Shown piece by piece: positions 45,731-56,100 of a stretch of DNA of 64,000 nucleotides (within the stretch, counting starts at the first letter, position 1; each line of letters begins with the position of its first letter). The position numbers and the translations under genes are program-made. The stretch lies in NCBI RefSeq assembly GCF_016909015.1, contig NZ_JAFBFA010000012.1, positions 54,539 through 118,538 on the forward strand, given 5' to 3'. This DNA is from Gracilibacillus alcaliphilus (lineage in GTDB: Bacteria > Bacillota > Bacilli > Bacillales > Amphibacillaceae). A model generated the notes under the pieces. That model was not told the DNA's origin and did no database searches. It saw only the letters and a program-made list of their open reading frames with translations.

Positions 45731-47212
45731 CTAATCGATATGAATTTTAAATACAACTGGTTTATCACTATTGATTTTATTGGTGGTAATTTCCATACCT
45801 TTTTCTGTTCTTTTCCATTTTGGTTTTTCTTCATATCCTAAAACTGATACATCCTTGATAATTCCATGAAAATGAGGTAATTTAGAAGCATCTTGTACAG
45901 CAAGAGATGTTATATTCACTTTACCATTTTGAGGATAACTTAATACAGTAGCATATAAATAAGAACCATTAACCGTAAATCGAATATCTTCAGATGTGAA
46001 TTTTTTAGCCTTACTATCTGTAAATTGGCCTTCTTCCACTTTAGTTGGACCCTCACTAGATTTACGCCACACTGTACTTCCGTATATTGCCTCTCCATTT
46101 ACCTTTAGCCATTTCCCAATTTCTAATAATATATGTTTATCTTCATCAGGTATGGTACCATCTGCTTTTGGACCAATATTCAAAAGCAAGGTTCCATTCT
46201 TACTTACGATATCTACCAGATCACATATTATTTCATTTGCTTGTTTATAGTCATTATTTTCGGTATAACACCATGAATTTTTTGCAACTGATGTATCAGT
46301 TTGCCAGAAATAAGGTTTTTGTTCAGCAAATTGACCTCTTTCTATATCAATTACAGCTGTACCAAACATAAAAGCATCATGCTTATAATTAATAGCTACT
46401 TCCATCCCCCATTCATCCGCTCGGTTATAATAGTAAGCAGCAAACTTTTTCAAATAAGGCTTTACAGCACTATGTTGAATCCACCAATCAAAATAAACAA
46501 TTTTAGGTTTATATCGGTCAACAATTTCACACGTGCGAATTAACCAATCTTCTAAAAAGGCTACAGAAGGATCTGGACTGTATAAATCATGATGATGAGG
46601 TTCAGGCATAGCTGCCCAATAGAAATCTCCTGGTTCCAATGGTTCTTTAATATCACTATCAAACTCTTTGCCATGCCCCATAAAAAACCAATGTTCTATT
46701 CGATGAGAGGAGGCACATAAAGCAATATTTTGTTTTTCAAGTTCCGTACCTAGTGCTCCAAGTATATCTTGTTTTGGTCCCATATCATAAGCATTATACT
46801 TTGAAAGATCACTTTTATACATTTGAAATCCATCATGATGCTCTGCAACTGGCATCACATACTTAGCTCCCGACTCTTTGAATAATTGTGCCCATTCCTT
46901 AGGATCAAATTTTTCTGCTTTGAACATTGGAATAAAATCTTTATAACCAAAATCTTTATGATTACCATATGTCTCTATATGGTGTTCAAATTCTTTTGAA
47001 CCTTGGATATACATATTTCTTGAATACCATTCATTACCAAAAGCAGGAACAGAATAAACTCCCCAATGAATAAAAATACCAAATTTAGAGTCTTTGTACC
47101 ACTTAGCTAATTCATAACTCGATAGAGAATCCCAATTATCTTTAAATCTACCGTTTTCAATAACTTTATTGATTTTCATAAGATATGTTTGCTTATTAAT
47201 CATTTCCGTCAT
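45731..47212 (-). CDS. Alpha-L-fucosidase, GH29 family (copy 2)
   Basis: A 493-residue paralogue of the enzyme at 25996-27480, with KFGIFIHWGVYSVPAFGNEWYSRN, MPVAEHHDGFQMY and nucleophile IVYFDWWIQ (about D242). Most differences are outside the catalytic barrel strands. GGAGGTGC precedes the ATG. It lies 79 bases after the aldo/keto reductase gene, probably the same transcript. No signal peptide, so it acts on imported oligosaccharides. Confidence 0.95.
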   Translation of the reverse strand: MTEMINKQTYLMKINKVIENGRFKDNWDSLSSYELAKWYKDSKFGIFIHWGVYSVPAFGNEWYSRNMYIQGSKEFEHHIETYGNHKDFGYKDFIPMFKAEKFDPKEWAQLFKESGAKYVMPVAEHHDGFQMYKSDLSKYNAYDMGPKQDILGALGTELEKQNIALCASSHRIEHWFFMGHGKEFDSDIKEPLEPGDFYWAAMPEPHHHDLYSPDPSVAFLEDWLIRTCEIVDRYKPKIVYFDWWIQHSAVKPYLKKFAAYYYNRADEWGMEVAINYKHDAFMFGTAVIDIERGQFAEQKPYFWQTDTSVAKNSWCYTENNDYKQANEIICDLVDIVSKNGTLLLNIGPKADGTIPDEDKHILLEIGKWLKVNGEAIYGSTVWRKSSEGPTKVEEGQFTDSKAKKFTSEDIRFTVNGSYLYATVLSYPQNGKVNITSLAVQDASKLPHFHGIIKDVSVLGYEEKPKWKRTEKGMEITTNKINSDKPVVFKIHID

Positions 47213-47291
47213 TTACAAAGCACCTCCAAATGTTTGCGTTTTCAACAGTTTACAGCTTTCATGAATTAAAAAGTACTAAAACCTTTTAACA

Positions 47292-48224
47292 CTATCCTTG
47301 CCACTCTGCCTCACCACTTGCCCATGTCTTGTTATGAATTGGTTTAAGAATCTCCAAAACTTTTGTTAACATTTCTTCGTTAATTGGTTCTTCTGTCCAT
47401 TTAATATTTTTAATTATATTTTTTTCGCTAGCTGTACTCACTAATGTAGTTGGAATCCTTTTCTCTCTTGTTGCATACTGAATAGCTAATTTGGCAAGAT
47501 CATAACCCTGTTCTTCACAAAATTCAGCAGCTTTTTTACACATTTGTTTAATTTCCTGATCAGCTGGATGCCACTCAGCAACTTCTGAGAAGCTTAGTAA
47601 TCCCATTGATAATGGTGAGGCGTTGACTAAACCGACATTCTTTTTTTCTAATAAAGGAATAATAGATAATAACGACGTATCATTTAAGGAATAGTGACAA
47701 TAAGAAAGAATCACATCTAAATCTTTCTTATCAAGTATTTTCTCAAAAATAGATAATGGCAGGCCTGACACTCCCATAAAACGAATCTTTCCCTGTTGTT
47801 TCAACTCCTCTAATGTAGGAATGCCTTCTTCGATCACTTGCTCATATGAACCAAATTCTATATCATGTAAAAATAAAATATCTACATAGTCTGTTCCCAA
47901 TCGTTTAAAACTCTCTTCTAAGCTATTCATAATACTTTTTCTAGAAAAATTAAAACTATGTTCACCAAATCTGCCTGCCTTCGTAGAAAGAATATATTTA
48001 TCACGTGGAACACTTTTCAAAGCCTTGCCTAATACCTTCTCTGCCTTAGTCAAACCATAATAAGGCGAAACATCAATCAGATTAATACCATGATCGATTG
48101 CTGCATGTACCGATCTAATACCTTTCTTTTCATTTATTTCTTTAAAAACTGATCCTAAGGAAGACGCCCCATAGCTAAGTACGGAAACTTCTAAACCAGT
48201 TTGAGCTAATTGTCTGTACTGCAT
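47292..48224 (-). CDS. Aldo/keto reductase, probable L-fucose (L-galactose-type) dehydrogenase
   Basis: A 310-residue AKR with the catalytic tetrad visible: Asp and Tyr in NLIDVSPYYG (about 50-59), Lys in YILSTKAGRFG (about 82) and His in DILFLHDIEF (about 119). It starts MQYRQLAQTGLEVSVLSYGASSLGS. The form resembles L-galactose and L-fucose dehydrogenases that oxidise the free sugar to the lactone with NAD(P)+. The GH29 gene directly downstream and the mutarotase and lactonase genes nearby support L-fucose as substrate. A cre-like site lies about 75 bases before the start. Confidence 0.85.
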   Translation of the reverse strand: MQYRQLAQTGLEVSVLSYGASSLGSVFKEINEKKGIRSVHAAIDHGINLIDVSPYYGLTKAEKVLGKALKSVPRDKYILSTKAGRFGEHSFNFSRKSIMNSLEESFKRLGTDYVDILFLHDIEFGSYEQVIEEGIPTLEELKQQGKIRFMGVSGLPLSIFEKILDKKDLDVILSYCHYSLNDTSLLSIIPLLEKKNVGLVNASPLSMGLLSFSEVAEWHPADQEIKQMCKKAAEFCEEQGYDLAKLAIQYATREKRIPTTLVSTASEKNIIKNIKWTEEPINEEMLTKVLEILKPIHNKTWASGEAEWQG

Positions 48225-48584
48225 TAAAACTCTCCTTCCTATCTCTTAAATTAATTATCAAATTGTGACAAAACATTCGATAAGAGCATCTTTTTTTAAC
48301 GCTTACATAATATAATTGATTCAGCTAAATATAAATAATACATTAACATACATATTTTGAAATAAAAATTGTATTTTTTGCTTTATTTATACTATTTTAT
48401 GATATACAATAAAGAACATGAGATAACCTATCTAATGAATTAATATATCTCATTAATTATTACAAGCCACACTTCAAACTAATTATTAATTCGTTTTTGA
48501 AAACGTTTTATTTTTTTTATTGACAAAGATCTATTAACTTACGCTATATATTTACTTACTAAAGATGAAAGGTGTCGATTTGTC
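48225..48584. promoter_or_regulatory. Divergent promoter region between reductase and AraC genes
   Basis: Two cre-like sites, each 13 of 14: TTTTAACGCTTACA (48294-48307) facing the reductase gene and TGAAAACGTTTTAT (48498-48511) facing the AraC gene. The latter is nine bases from a TTGACA (48520-48525) with TATATA (48545-48550) after a 19-base spacer. GAAAGGTG precedes the AraC start. Confidence 0.55.
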
Positions 48585-49445
48585 ATGAAAGTAACTAAAC
48601 AACATGAAGATTCATTATTTCCTTTTTCGTTTGTTTATAAAGGTATGAAAACTCCTCAAGATGAATTACCAAATCACCTTCATGATTTCCATGAAATTAT
48701 TTACGTTCATAGAGGTAGTGGAACAATATTTATTAATCATACTCTTTATGATATGCATAAAGGAACTATTTTTATCATACCGACCGACACGATTCACCAT
48801 ACTATACCTACCCAAGGTGATTTAGTTACTTCATCCGTTATTTTTTTTAGTCCTACTTTAATTCAAACACTATTTATTGAAGAAAACTTTTCTTATTTAT
48901 CACTAATAGAATCTATTAGTAAACAAAAACATTATAAAATTGTACTTTCCATATCTGAACAAACTACTTTTGAAAAATATCTAAATCAAATTAAAACCGA
49001 ATTAACAAATAAACATCTTGGATTTAAACATGCTACTATACAATATACACAGCTAATTTTACTTTATTTATCTCGTTTGTATTGTAATGAAACAGATCAT
49101 TCGCTTCATGAAAATACTGCTAGTCGTTTCTGGATGAATGAAATTTTTTCATATATTGACCATAACCTTACAGACAATCTATCTTTGACTCACCTATCGA
49201 ATAAAGCCCACGTCAGTCCTGCTCATTTTAGCAGGGTTTTCAAAGACATAACGGGAATTAGTCTCACCTTGTATTTAAATAAAAAAAGAACCGCTAGGGC
49301 AAAAGAGCTTTTATGGAAAACAAATGATCCTGTTTCTCAAATAGCTGAATTGAGTGGATTTGAGAGTACACCACATTTTTACCGTATATTCAAAAAATTC
49401 ACAGGCATTACGCCAGCAAAATATCGTAAGAATACTAAACACTAA
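48585..49445 (+). CDS. AraC family transcriptional regulator with cupin sensor
   Basis: A 286-residue soluble regulator. The N-terminal cupin (about 20-95) has LPNHLHDFHEIIYVHRGSGTIFINHTLYDMHKGTIFIIPTDTIHH; the C-terminal AraC domain (about 185-283) has SLTHLSNKAHVSPAHFSRVFKDITG and SGFESTPHFYRIFKKFTGITPAKYRK. It is divergent from the aldo/keto reductase and GH29 genes and is the obvious candidate regulator for them. The inducer is probably a sugar bound by the cupin. Confidence 0.9.
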   Translation: MKVTKQHEDSLFPFSFVYKGMKTPQDELPNHLHDFHEIIYVHRGSGTIFINHTLYDMHKGTIFIIPTDTIHHTIPTQGDLVTSSVIFFSPTLIQTLFIEENFSYLSLIESISKQKHYKIVLSISEQTTFEKYLNQIKTELTNKHLGFKHATIQYTQLILLYLSRLYCNETDHSLHENTASRFWMNEIFSYIDHNLTDNLSLTHLSNKAHVSPAHFSRVFKDITGISLTLYLNKKRTARAKELLWKTNDPVSQIAELSGFESTPHFYRIFKKFTGITPAKYRKNTKH

Positions 49446-49501
49446 TTATAGTGTAGTATGTAAAAATGAGAATGACTAACTCTAGAAAAGCTATATTTTC
49501 A

Positions 49502-50275
49502 CTATAATTGCTTTTCCTGAAATTCCTTTGGCGCACATCCTACAGCTCGTTTAAATTGGCGTGAAAAATGACTGGCACTGGCAAAACCACAGCTTTGGGC
49601 TACATTTTGGATCACAGCTGCTTGGTTTACTAACATTTGCTTGGCTTTATTCATACGTGCATTTAACAAATCTGCTTTAGGAGAAATATTAAAGAAACGC
49701 TCATAGTATGTATAGAACTGACTTTTCTCCAGATGGACTGCTTGACATAACTGAGCAATCGTCCAATCTTTTTCACATTGCGTGAGCAAGGTGAAGCGAA
49801 GTTCTCGAAAGGACGCGTATAACACATTTGCCTCCTCTGTTTGATGAGCGGGTTCTAACTGCCGTGAGCTTTCGATCAACAGCTGCTGCAATAATATATT
49901 CATCATCTCCTGCTGGTAAGTAGCTGGTGATAGGAATTCCGCCTGTATCTTTTGAAATAATTGATCTATCTCTTCTAGATCTCTAGGATAAAAAATTTCA
50001 TTTTTAGGCAACTTATAATCCAAATAGCTTCCTTCCTGCACGAGGAAGTGAACATAACTGTTTTGAAATTCCTGTATTGCACTATAATCTTGCGGGTACT
50101 CTGGGGTAAACAGGATACAAGCCCCCTCCTCGGAGAAAACAACGGAATCATTTAATACTAATCGCATCGGTTGATAAAAACGTAAGAACAGATAAAAACC
50201 TAAGCCATTCGGACGATAAATCCTATCATCATCACGATTATGGCAACTATAATCACAATAATCCAATATCAGCAT
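49502..50275 (-). CDS. AraC family transcriptional regulator (arabinoside set)
   Basis: A 257-residue regulator with an N-terminal cupin-like domain (MLILDYCDYSCHNRDDDRIYRPNG) and a C-terminal AraC domain (about 160-255; WTIAQLCQAVHLEKSQFYTYYERFFNIS and SCGFASASHFSRQFKRAVGCAPKEF). AAGGGGGG seven bases before this ATG selects it; the frame is open 17 codons further upstream without a ribosome site. It is divergent from the GH43-GH51 genes, which it probably regulates, with repeat copy 3 lying between them. Confidence 0.88.
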   Translation of the reverse strand: MLILDYCDYSCHNRDDDRIYRPNGLGFYLFLRFYQPMRLVLNDSVVFSEEGACILFTPEYPQDYSAIQEFQNSYVHFLVQEGSYLDYKLPKNEIFYPRDLEEIDQLFQKIQAEFLSPATYQQEMMNILLQQLLIESSRQLEPAHQTEEANVLYASFRELRFTLLTQCEKDWTIAQLCQAVHLEKSQFYTYYERFFNISPKADLLNARMNKAKQMLVNQAAVIQNVAQSCGFASASHFSRQFKRAVGCAPKEFQEKQL

Positions 50276-50392
50276 ACCATCCCCCCTTATTTTCCTTGAG
50301 TATACCAAGACTGGAAGAAGTGTCAAGAATAACGGAAAAAAGACTATTCTTTTTGGAAGGGTTTTCTTATATTCTTGTCATAACAGCACTAA

Positions 50393-50519
50393 GTGTCTGT
50401 TCAAAAAGTTCGATACAGTAGAAGTGCCTCGGCTGCTTTTCATACATAAGCCTTTCAAAAGCAAGTCAACCCGGAAATTCGGCACGCTATTTTGAATGAG
50501 ACTTTTTGAACAACCTCTA
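50393..50519. repeat. MITE-like repeat copy 3 (short form)
   Basis: Inverted ends TGTTCAAAAAGTTC (from 50398) and GACTTTTTGAACA (to 50512) with only about 90 bases between them. The right end (GAAATTCGGCACG...ATTTTGAATGAGACT) aligns with copies 1 and 2; the middle is shortened and diverged. The right end touches the AAGGAGGAAGG ribosome site of the GH43 gene, so the element occupies the upstream leader or promoter of that gene. Confidence 0.7.
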
Positions 50520-50535
50520 TAAGGAGGAAGGAAGC

Positions 50536-51486
50536 ATGGGAGCATATTTATTTGTTCACTTTAAAGAGAAAAGAACGCCTGATGGCGAGCAAGTCTATTT
50601 CGGTATCAGCCGTGATGGCTTCCATTGGGAATCCGTTAATCAGGAGAATCCAGTACTCTGGAGTTACTATGGAGATAAAGGCGTCCGTGATCATACCATC
50701 ACACGGACTAAGACTGGAGAATTTGTCATCTTGGCAACGGACTTAAGTTTATCCTATGGCATGTTAAATCAATACCAAGGGTCTTGGGAAACTATCTCAC
50801 GCCATGGCAGCAAATCGTTAGCATTGTGGCGTTCTAACGACTTAATCGATTGGAAACCACAAGAAATGGTGCCGCTTGGAAATGAGGATTTTGGCTGTCT
50901 TTGGGCGCCAGACATTATCTATGATCAGCAGCAAGAGGATTATGTCGTGCATTGGTCTTCTTCCCATGCAGAGAATAATTTTGGGCCAAAAGCCATTTAT
51001 TATGCACGAACCAAGGATTTCCGCAGTTTTTCAGAACCAGCTATCTTATACAAAAAAGCAGACAGCGGTGTAATTGATTCCGCTATGTATGAAGAGAATG
51101 GGCTGTACTACCTGTTTGTCAAGAGTGAGGGAAACCCCAGCAATATTATTCTATTACGTTCAGATACTATCACGGGGCCCTTTGAAAAAATCGAAATCTT
51201 TGATCACAGTATGGCTGAACTGGAAACTGGTCTGTACGAAGCCCCTACTGCTACCAGATTAGCAGATGGCCGCTGGGGTCTGTTCTTAGATTTCTATGGA
51301 ACTGCTGATGCAGCGGGTCACGGCTATGTCCCATTCCTAGCCGATTCCCTAGCAAGCGGTCAGTTTGTCCGGGCAGATACTAGTTTTTCTTTTCCTTACG
51401 GTTTCAAGCATGGCACAATCCTTGCCATTACAGACGAGGAATTTGAGCGCTTAAAAAATTATCAAAAACAACCTTCTGAATATTAG
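50536..51486 (+). CDS. Glycoside hydrolase family 43 protein (arabinosidase-like)
   Basis: A 316-residue single-domain GH43 propeller. Candidate catalytic residues are D52 in GVRDHTITRT, D180 in GVIDSAMYEE and E234 in GLYEAPTATRL, with the family segment LWAPDIIYD at about 122-130. No signal peptide. AGGAGG lies ten bases upstream of this ATG; the frame runs back into repeat copy 3 but that part is not gene-like. The GH51 gene follows after 14 bases, so the pair probably degrades arabino-oligosaccharides. Confidence 0.88.
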   Translation: MGAYLFVHFKEKRTPDGEQVYFGISRDGFHWESVNQENPVLWSYYGDKGVRDHTITRTKTGEFVILATDLSLSYGMLNQYQGSWETISRHGSKSLALWRSNDLIDWKPQEMVPLGNEDFGCLWAPDIIYDQQQEDYVVHWSSSHAENNFGPKAIYYARTKDFRSFSEPAILYKKADSGVIDSAMYEENGLYYLFVKSEGNPSNIILLRSDTITGPFEKIEIFDHSMAELETGLYEAPTATRLADGRWGLFLDFYGTADAAGHGYVPFLADSLASGQFVRADTSFSFPYGFKHGTILAITDEEFERLKNYQKQPSEY

Positions 51487-51500
51487 AAAGGATGATTCAA

Positions 51501-52997
51501 ATGAAAAAAGCAACTTTACATGTAAACAAACACTTTAAAATTGGTGATGTAGATGACCGAATCTACGGTTCTTTTATCGAACATCTAGGGCGTGCCGTAT
51601 ATGAAGGCATATACCAGCCAGAAAGCCCTTTTGCCGATGAACAAGGATTTAGAAAAGATGTCATCGATCTGGTCAAACAATTAAATGTACCAGTTGTGCG
51701 TTATCCGGGCGGAAACTTTGTTTCAGGATATCGTTGGGAAGACACGGTTGGACCAAAAGAAAAACGACCAGAGACTGTAGATTTAGCCTGGCAAGTCATT
51801 GAATCCAATCAATTCGGCTTAAATGAATTTGTCGACTGGACAAAGAAGAGCAAGACAGAAACGATGATGGCGGTCAATTTAGGTACCCGCGGAATCGAAG
51901 CAGCCAAAAATGTGCTTGAATATTGCAATTTAAAAGGCGGCAGCTACTATAGTAATCTGCGCCGGGAACATGGCTGGGAACAGCCGCATGATATTAAGTT
52001 ATGGTGTTTAGGGAATGAAATGGATGGGCCATGGCAAGAAGGTCACAAAACGGCTTATGAATATGGCCGGCTCGCTGCCGAGACTGGACGTGCCATGAAA
52101 ATGATGGATCCAACGATTGAAACCGTTGCTTGCGGCAGTTCGTCCCTGCAAATGCCGACATTTGGCGAATGGGAAGATACTGTGTTAATGGAATGTTATG
52201 ATCAAGTCGATTACCTGTCTCTTCACCAATATTATGGCAATCGTGATAATGATTCGGCTGGATTTTTAGCCAATACCGTAGCCATGGATCAATTTATCAG
52301 CCAAGTTATCTCGATCTGTGATGCCGTAAAAGCGAAAAAGCGCGGCAAAAAAGATATCCATCTCTCGTTTGATGAATGGAATGTCTGGTATCATTCAAAT
52401 GAACAAGACAAACAAATTGAACGTTGGACACAACACCCTCATCAACTGGAAGATGTCTATAACTTTGAAGACGCATTGTTGGTAGCAGGCATGATGATCA
52501 CGATGTTACGTCATGCAGACCGGATTAAAATAGCCTGTCTTGCTCAGCTAGTTAATGTAATTGCACCAATTATGACATCTGATACTGGTGCTTGGAAACA
52601 AACGATCTATTATCCATTTGAACTCATTAGCAACTTAGGGCGAGGAACTGTTTTACAGACAGAAATAGATGTTCCTTTCTATGAGTCTGTTCATGGTGAT
52701 GCTCCTTACTTGGATTCAGTCGCCATCATGAATGAAGAACAAGAAACGGTAACCATTTTTGCGGTCAACAAAGACCTCAACGATCAAATGGAGCTTGCTG
52801 TTGATCTGCGTCAATTCGAAGGATACCATGTTGACAAACACGTTGTATTAACCCACAGTGATTTAAAAGCTGAAAATACGGAAGCACAGCCAAATAATGT
52901 CGTACCAAAGGCAAACGGCAATGCCTCCATCGATGGAGGACGGCTGGGTGCTGTCTTACCAAGTCAAAGCTTTAATGTTATTACTATCAAAAAATAA
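51501..52997 (+). CDS. Alpha-L-arabinofuranosidase, GH51 family
   Basis: A 498-residue enzyme. The TIM barrel holds acid/base E173 in WCLGNEMDGPWQ and nucleophile E292 in LSFDEWNVWY, with VRYPGGNFVSGYRWED near residue 70. A C-terminal beta-sandwich follows from about 380. These are hallmarks of intracellular GH51 (AbfA/Abf2-type) enzymes releasing L-arabinose from arabinan, arabinoxylan or arabinogalactan fragments. AGAAAGG favours this ATG over one three codons upstream. A rho-independent terminator ends the two-gene operon. Confidence 0.95.
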   Translation: MKKATLHVNKHFKIGDVDDRIYGSFIEHLGRAVYEGIYQPESPFADEQGFRKDVIDLVKQLNVPVVRYPGGNFVSGYRWEDTVGPKEKRPETVDLAWQVIESNQFGLNEFVDWTKKSKTETMMAVNLGTRGIEAAKNVLEYCNLKGGSYYSNLRREHGWEQPHDIKLWCLGNEMDGPWQEGHKTAYEYGRLAAETGRAMKMMDPTIETVACGSSSLQMPTFGEWEDTVLMECYDQVDYLSLHQYYGNRDNDSAGFLANTVAMDQFISQVISICDAVKAKKRGKKDIHLSFDEWNVWYHSNEQDKQIERWTQHPHQLEDVYNFEDALLVAGMMITMLRHADRIKIACLAQLVNVIAPIMTSDTGAWKQTIYYPFELISNLGRGTVLQTEIDVPFYESVHGDAPYLDSVAIMNEEQETVTIFAVNKDLNDQMELAVDLRQFEGYHVDKHVVLTHSDLKAENTEAQPNNVVPKANGNASIDGGRLGAVLPSQSFNVITIKK

Positions 52998-53010
52998 ATC
53001 ATTCTATAGC

Positions 53011-53042
53011 ACAGCGCAGCAAACTTTCGCTTGCCGCGCTGT
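53011..53042 (+). terminator. Terminator after GH43-GH51
   Basis: ACAGCGC-GCAA and TTGC-GCGCTGT form a nearly perfect stem, followed by a T-rich tail (TGTATTTGT), 14 bases after the GH51 stop. Confidence 0.85.
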
Positions 53043-53062
53043 TGTATTTGTATGAGGTCCAA

Positions 53063-53099
53063 ACAGCCTGATCCTATTAGAACACAGGTATCAGGCTGT
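53063..53099. terminator. Convergent terminator between GH51 and the GH-A hydrolase gene
   Basis: ACAGCCTGAT and ATCAGGCTGT (10-bp perfect stem, 17-base loop) followed on the plus strand by ATATTTTTATT. It is also placed seven bases after the stop of the minus-strand hydrolase gene. Confidence 0.8.
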
Positions 53100-53105
53100 A
53101 TATTT

Positions 53106-56100
53106 TTATTCTGCTATAATAGGCTGGTCTCGATAGCTTGCCAACACATTTCCTTGTTTATCTGTTGCAAACAATTGTGAACGTTCTTTTTCCAGCTTAA
53201 AACGATAAACCTTTCCGGAAGCAGGATCCCTGATTTCAATAGGCGTATCCATGGCATATTCGGAGACAAATGTATATAAACTGCCAGCCTTAAAGCTTAA
53301 TTTCCGCCCATATATCCCAGGATATTGCCCACCTTGCAGCCACTCTATCTCATCTGATGTACCAGCAGCTTGCAAAGCCTTTTGATAAACGGCTATCAAG
53401 ACATCAGAGCGTTGGTTTAACTCAATCGGTAACGGACACCAAATCAGCTTTCCTTTGCCCAAATTGATTTCTACCAAGTCCGTTTCATCTGTTTCTTCTT
53501 TAAATAGTTCTCCGATACGTCTGTCGCCGAATGAAACCGGATATTCCATTTCATCTATCGTCAATACTTCCTCTCGAAGGAGATTAGCCAAACGATAATC
53601 TCCTAACTCTTCTCGCAATGGCTGTTCATGATGCCAATATTCATTAAGCCCGATTGGACCTGTCCACAATAATACAGCTCCGCTCTCCATGACATACTCT
53701 ACAAGCTGATTGCGGGCCTGATTACTGAAGTTATGCGCACTTGGCACTATAATGAGCCGAGGAGCTTGTACAGGAAGCGCCTCTAATTGATACTCTCCCA
53801 TTGCTCGGAAGGGAATATTCATTTCATAGGCGAGCACTCTGGTAAGCTTTGTAGTGGCATCGAAGGCAAATTTTCGGTTAGAAAAATCATTCGAATAAGG
53901 GAAAATAGCCACTACCTCTTCTAACACTCTTTCTTCAAACAAATCACTGATTTGACCGATAAAGCTGCCAAAATCATAAGACACATCGGCCTCTGGTTTC
54001 TCTGATCCATCTGCCCTTAACGCACCAATATTTGATTCATTAATATTATTCATATAGAAATTGGTATTCCATAACCACTGTACGGCACCAGCTCCACCAG
54101 TGGAGAAAGCATAGCTGTACTTACGCTCTAATATGTTGCGCAGCTCATATTCGGAACGTTTTGCCTTATTATCTGGTGTTTCCACATACATAATGCCTGT
54201 TTCTTGAATCAGATTCGGTTTATTTGGTGTTTTGGTAAAAATACCGTCCCAAACCAATTGATCCATCATCCACCAGGAGTGGACAGTTGTATAGTCCACT
54301 GCCTGCTCATAAAAAAATGGTGTAGGCCTTTGACTAGTCAAAGCCTCATCCTGTCCTACAGTAACCAACTGTTTCGGATTCATTGCCCGAAGTGTTTCTG
54401 TGAGCTGCCGCGCCCAGCGGTTATGCATATCCATGGTAAACAAGGTGTAATCCAACCAAGGCAGTCCCCGTTTCAATTGACGCATATCCTGGATATCAAA
54501 ATTCACCTGTTCTTGTTCAGGCATTTCCACCAATTCAAATGATGGCAGTTCTTCTGGTGTCATATCCCACCGTTCCTGAAGAGATTGAATCGTCTCATGA
54601 CGCTCTTTCAACCAAGAAATAAAGGATTGATGCTCAAAACGGTCATTTGCCGTTCTAGGTCCTTGAAAAAAGCGTTGCGGATCAAACATAGATGGCTCAT
54701 TGATCAGATCCCAGTTGATATTGGTCGTATATCGATGCCTGGCTGCTAAAGCAGCGATAAAACGTTTTTGTGCCTTGACACTCCTTGGATCCAAATATGG
54801 ATTGACCCCTTCATAGGCTATTGGTGTAAAAGCAAAGAAGTTGAAGGTCACTTCTATTTGATATTTTTTGGCGGTAAGAATGAAGGCATCAATAGCACGC
54901 AGTACCTCTTCCGATGGATGACCATCTTCAAACATGACATGACGCCAGCCTGTCCAAAGTCCTGTTCGAATTAGATTGATCCCTGCTCTTTTCATATCTG
55001 CCATATCACGGTCCCAAACGGCTGGATTAGGTATAAAAATAAATTTACGTGCTACATCTGAGGTCATATAAGTTTGGCCTACAACCGGAAATGGCTTGCC
55101 ATTCTTCCAAAAATAATCGCGCTTCACTTCCAAATACGTACCCTCTTGCAAAAATTCCTGATCATTTCCCCAAAAACCTTGTTCTAATGTCCGCTCTTCC
55201 CCATAGTCAGACGTTAACATACATTCAATCTGGTACTGCCCTTTTTCGACAACGCTATCCACAGGAATCTGGATGCGGTCCCATTCACCTGTTACCTGCA
55301 GTTCCCCTTCTGTAGACCAAACAACGTTCTCGTTGTAGATTAACTTGATCTGATACTGCCATATTTGCTGCGTATCTATCCTATCAAGTGCCTGAGTAAT
55401 TTTTTCATACTGTAAGGTAATAGATGGCCGCTCACCTTGCTCATAGACAGCATAATTAGGGCTGAGCCAAAATTCTGTCACTCCATGACTTAAGACACCC
55501 GCCCATTCCTTTAATGCTGTCACTCCATCCGCTGTCCAAAATCTCGAGGTAAGAGGTTGATTAATAAATAACCACCTGCCCCCAGCAAATTGACCCTTTG
55601 TATTATCCAGTAACACGGCTGGAGCAGCCGTAAACCGTCCCTCCCGCGAGATTCCTTTCAATAAAGGCTGAATTTGAAGATCCATTGGTCCGCTGGATCC
55701 ATTTTCCTCGGGCCGATCTCTTGATTTCGTTGCATGCAAGATAAAATTATTGACAGACTCTATGGTAAATAAATCTTCTTTGCCCTGAAAAAATGGCAGT
55801 TTATCATTTGCTTCTAAGCTAGCAAATGCCGCTGCATCCACTGACAATATTTCATGAATATTCAGCTGTCGGTGATAGGCTGTTTGGTCACGTTCTGTGA
55901 TCCAGGCACCGTCCTCCCCTTCTATGACAGGTGTTCGAAAAGGGAAGCCTCCGATATGTAATAAGGCTTTTCCCTTTCCTAGGTAGGTTAGCAAGGTATT
56001 CCAGAGCCGTTTCGGGAAAAACCGACCATGCAAATATACCAAGCAGTCAATCTCTCCCTCCAGTAAAGCCTGTTCTAACCCCTTTACATCCACCACTTCG

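Noticed and set aside
48225..48584. CRISPR or other short tandem repeat array
   Set aside because: The region is AT-rich and has similar-looking words but no regular repeat-spacer pattern.
54204..55315. Frames antisense to the 1026-residue hydrolase
   Set aside because: No ribosome sites or recognisable protein features; explained by the codon pattern of the sense gene.
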